A DNA stretch of 15,444 nt, taken from assembly GCA_947074135.1 (NCBI GenBank), contig CAMTOL010000027.1, positions 1 through 15,444 of the forward strand. Reading direction: 5' to 3'. Below are positions 15,239-15,444 of the stretch, one piece after another (within the stretch, counting starts at the first letter, position 1; the number at the start of each line of letters is the position of its first letter). The DNA is from an uncultured Rikenellaceae bacterium. GTDB taxonomy: Bacteria; Bacteroidota; Bacteroidia; Bacteroidales; Rikenellaceae. Below the pieces are notes generated by a model. That model saw only the letters and a program-made list of their open reading frames with translations. It made no database searches and was not told the DNA's origin. Both the position numbers and the translations under genes were made by a program.

Positions 15239-15266
15239 TCTTTCAATAATATTTTTTTGGTTTAAA

Positions 15267-15320
15267 AATCGTACACAAGTGTTCAAAAAATCGTAAAGCA
15301 ATCGTACATAAACCGTAACA
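15267..15320. promoter_or_regulatory. Helically phased AAYCGTAMA repeats, candidate activator site
   Basis: AATCGTACA (15267), AATCGTAAA (15289), AATCGTACA (15300) and AACCGTAAC (15311) start 22, 11 and 11 bp apart, so all face about the same side of the helix. A weaker copy, AAGTGTTCA, begins at 15277, and AACC starts again at 15322. The array lies about 40-95 bp upstream of the predicted PUL transcript start, the expected place for an activator. The protein that would bind it is not in the window for certain; the local AraC-type regulator or an off-window hybrid sensor are candidates. Confidence 0.5.
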
Positions 15321-15367
15321 CAACCTTTTGTATGGCTTCTTACGCACTTTTGTTCTATTTTGTATAA

Positions 15368-15444
15368 TTATTTACCTCCTTCGATTGTTGTAACACCTGT
15401 TATTATCAACCCTTTATAGTCTAAAATGAGTCTATCAATACCTC
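15368..15444 (-). CDS. Possible C-terminus of an upstream gene, cut by the window edge
   Basis: The minus-strand frame entering from the right edge encodes 24 residues ending LDYKGLIITGVTTIEGGK, then TAA at 15370-15368. The codons and amino-acid mix look protein-like and the strand matches the PUL operon. It is short enough to arise by chance, and I do not recognise the family. The 175 bp between its stop and the SusE/F-like gene hold the candidate promoter and phased repeats; I see no clear terminator there. Confidence 0.35.
   Translation of the reverse strand, partial: GIDRLILDYKGLIITGVTTIEGGK

Noticed and set aside
15403..15416. TTATCAACCCTTTA, 13 of 14 identical to part of the araA upstream repeat
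   Set aside because: It lies within the possible coding end at the right edge, has no partner copy nearby and is AT-rich; probably chance.

Overview
The window is AT-rich and comes from a member of the Bacteroidota, most likely order Bacteroidales. The evidence is a SusC/SusD pair, lipoproteins with Bacteroidota-type lipoboxes, -7 boxes of the TAnnTTTG kind and no clear Shine-Dalgarno sequences. It is an L-arabinose catabolism locus lying next to a small polysaccharide utilization locus (PUL). I cannot name the genus from the sequence alone.

Left part, all on the minus strand (transcribed right to left, 4813 to 1): araA (L-arabinose isomerase), a vSGLT-type sodium/sugar symporter, araD (L-ribulose-5-phosphate 4-epimerase), then the start of araB (ribulokinase), which runs off the left edge. 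The visible araB carries three in-frame TAG codons and looks progressively degraded toward position 1, so it is either a decaying gene or poor sequence at a contig end. The gaps in this operon are unusual. Three contain tandem repeats with a 7-bp period. The araD-araB gap also holds a 168-bp element whose perfect 30-bp terminal inverted repeat encloses three further hairpins, so it can fold as a cloverleaf.

Middle: a divergently transcribed AraC-family regulator (4955-5818, plus strand) shares a 141-bp promoter region with araA. That region contains an imperfect 18-bp direct repeat spaced exactly 40 bp. Convergent with the regulator is an MFS sugar porter (minus strand) with its own upstream region.

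Right part: a four-gene PUL on the minus strand, in transcription order a SusE/F-like surface lipoprotein, SusC, SusD and a GH30-family secreted glycosidase, closed by a clear rho-independent terminator (7441-7475). Upstream of its promoter lies a set of AAYCGTAMA-like repeats spaced 22, 11 and 11 bp, a candidate activator-binding array. A short open frame at the right edge may be the C-terminus of another minus-strand gene.

Working model (inference): the SusCDE-like complex and the GH30 enzyme capture and cut an arabinose-bearing glycan at the outer membrane, possibly an arabinogalactan side chain. The MFS porter and the SGLT-type symporter carry released monosaccharide across the inner membrane, and AraA, AraB and AraD convert L-arabinose to D-xylulose 5-phosphate. 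The AraC-type protein is the likely local regulator.
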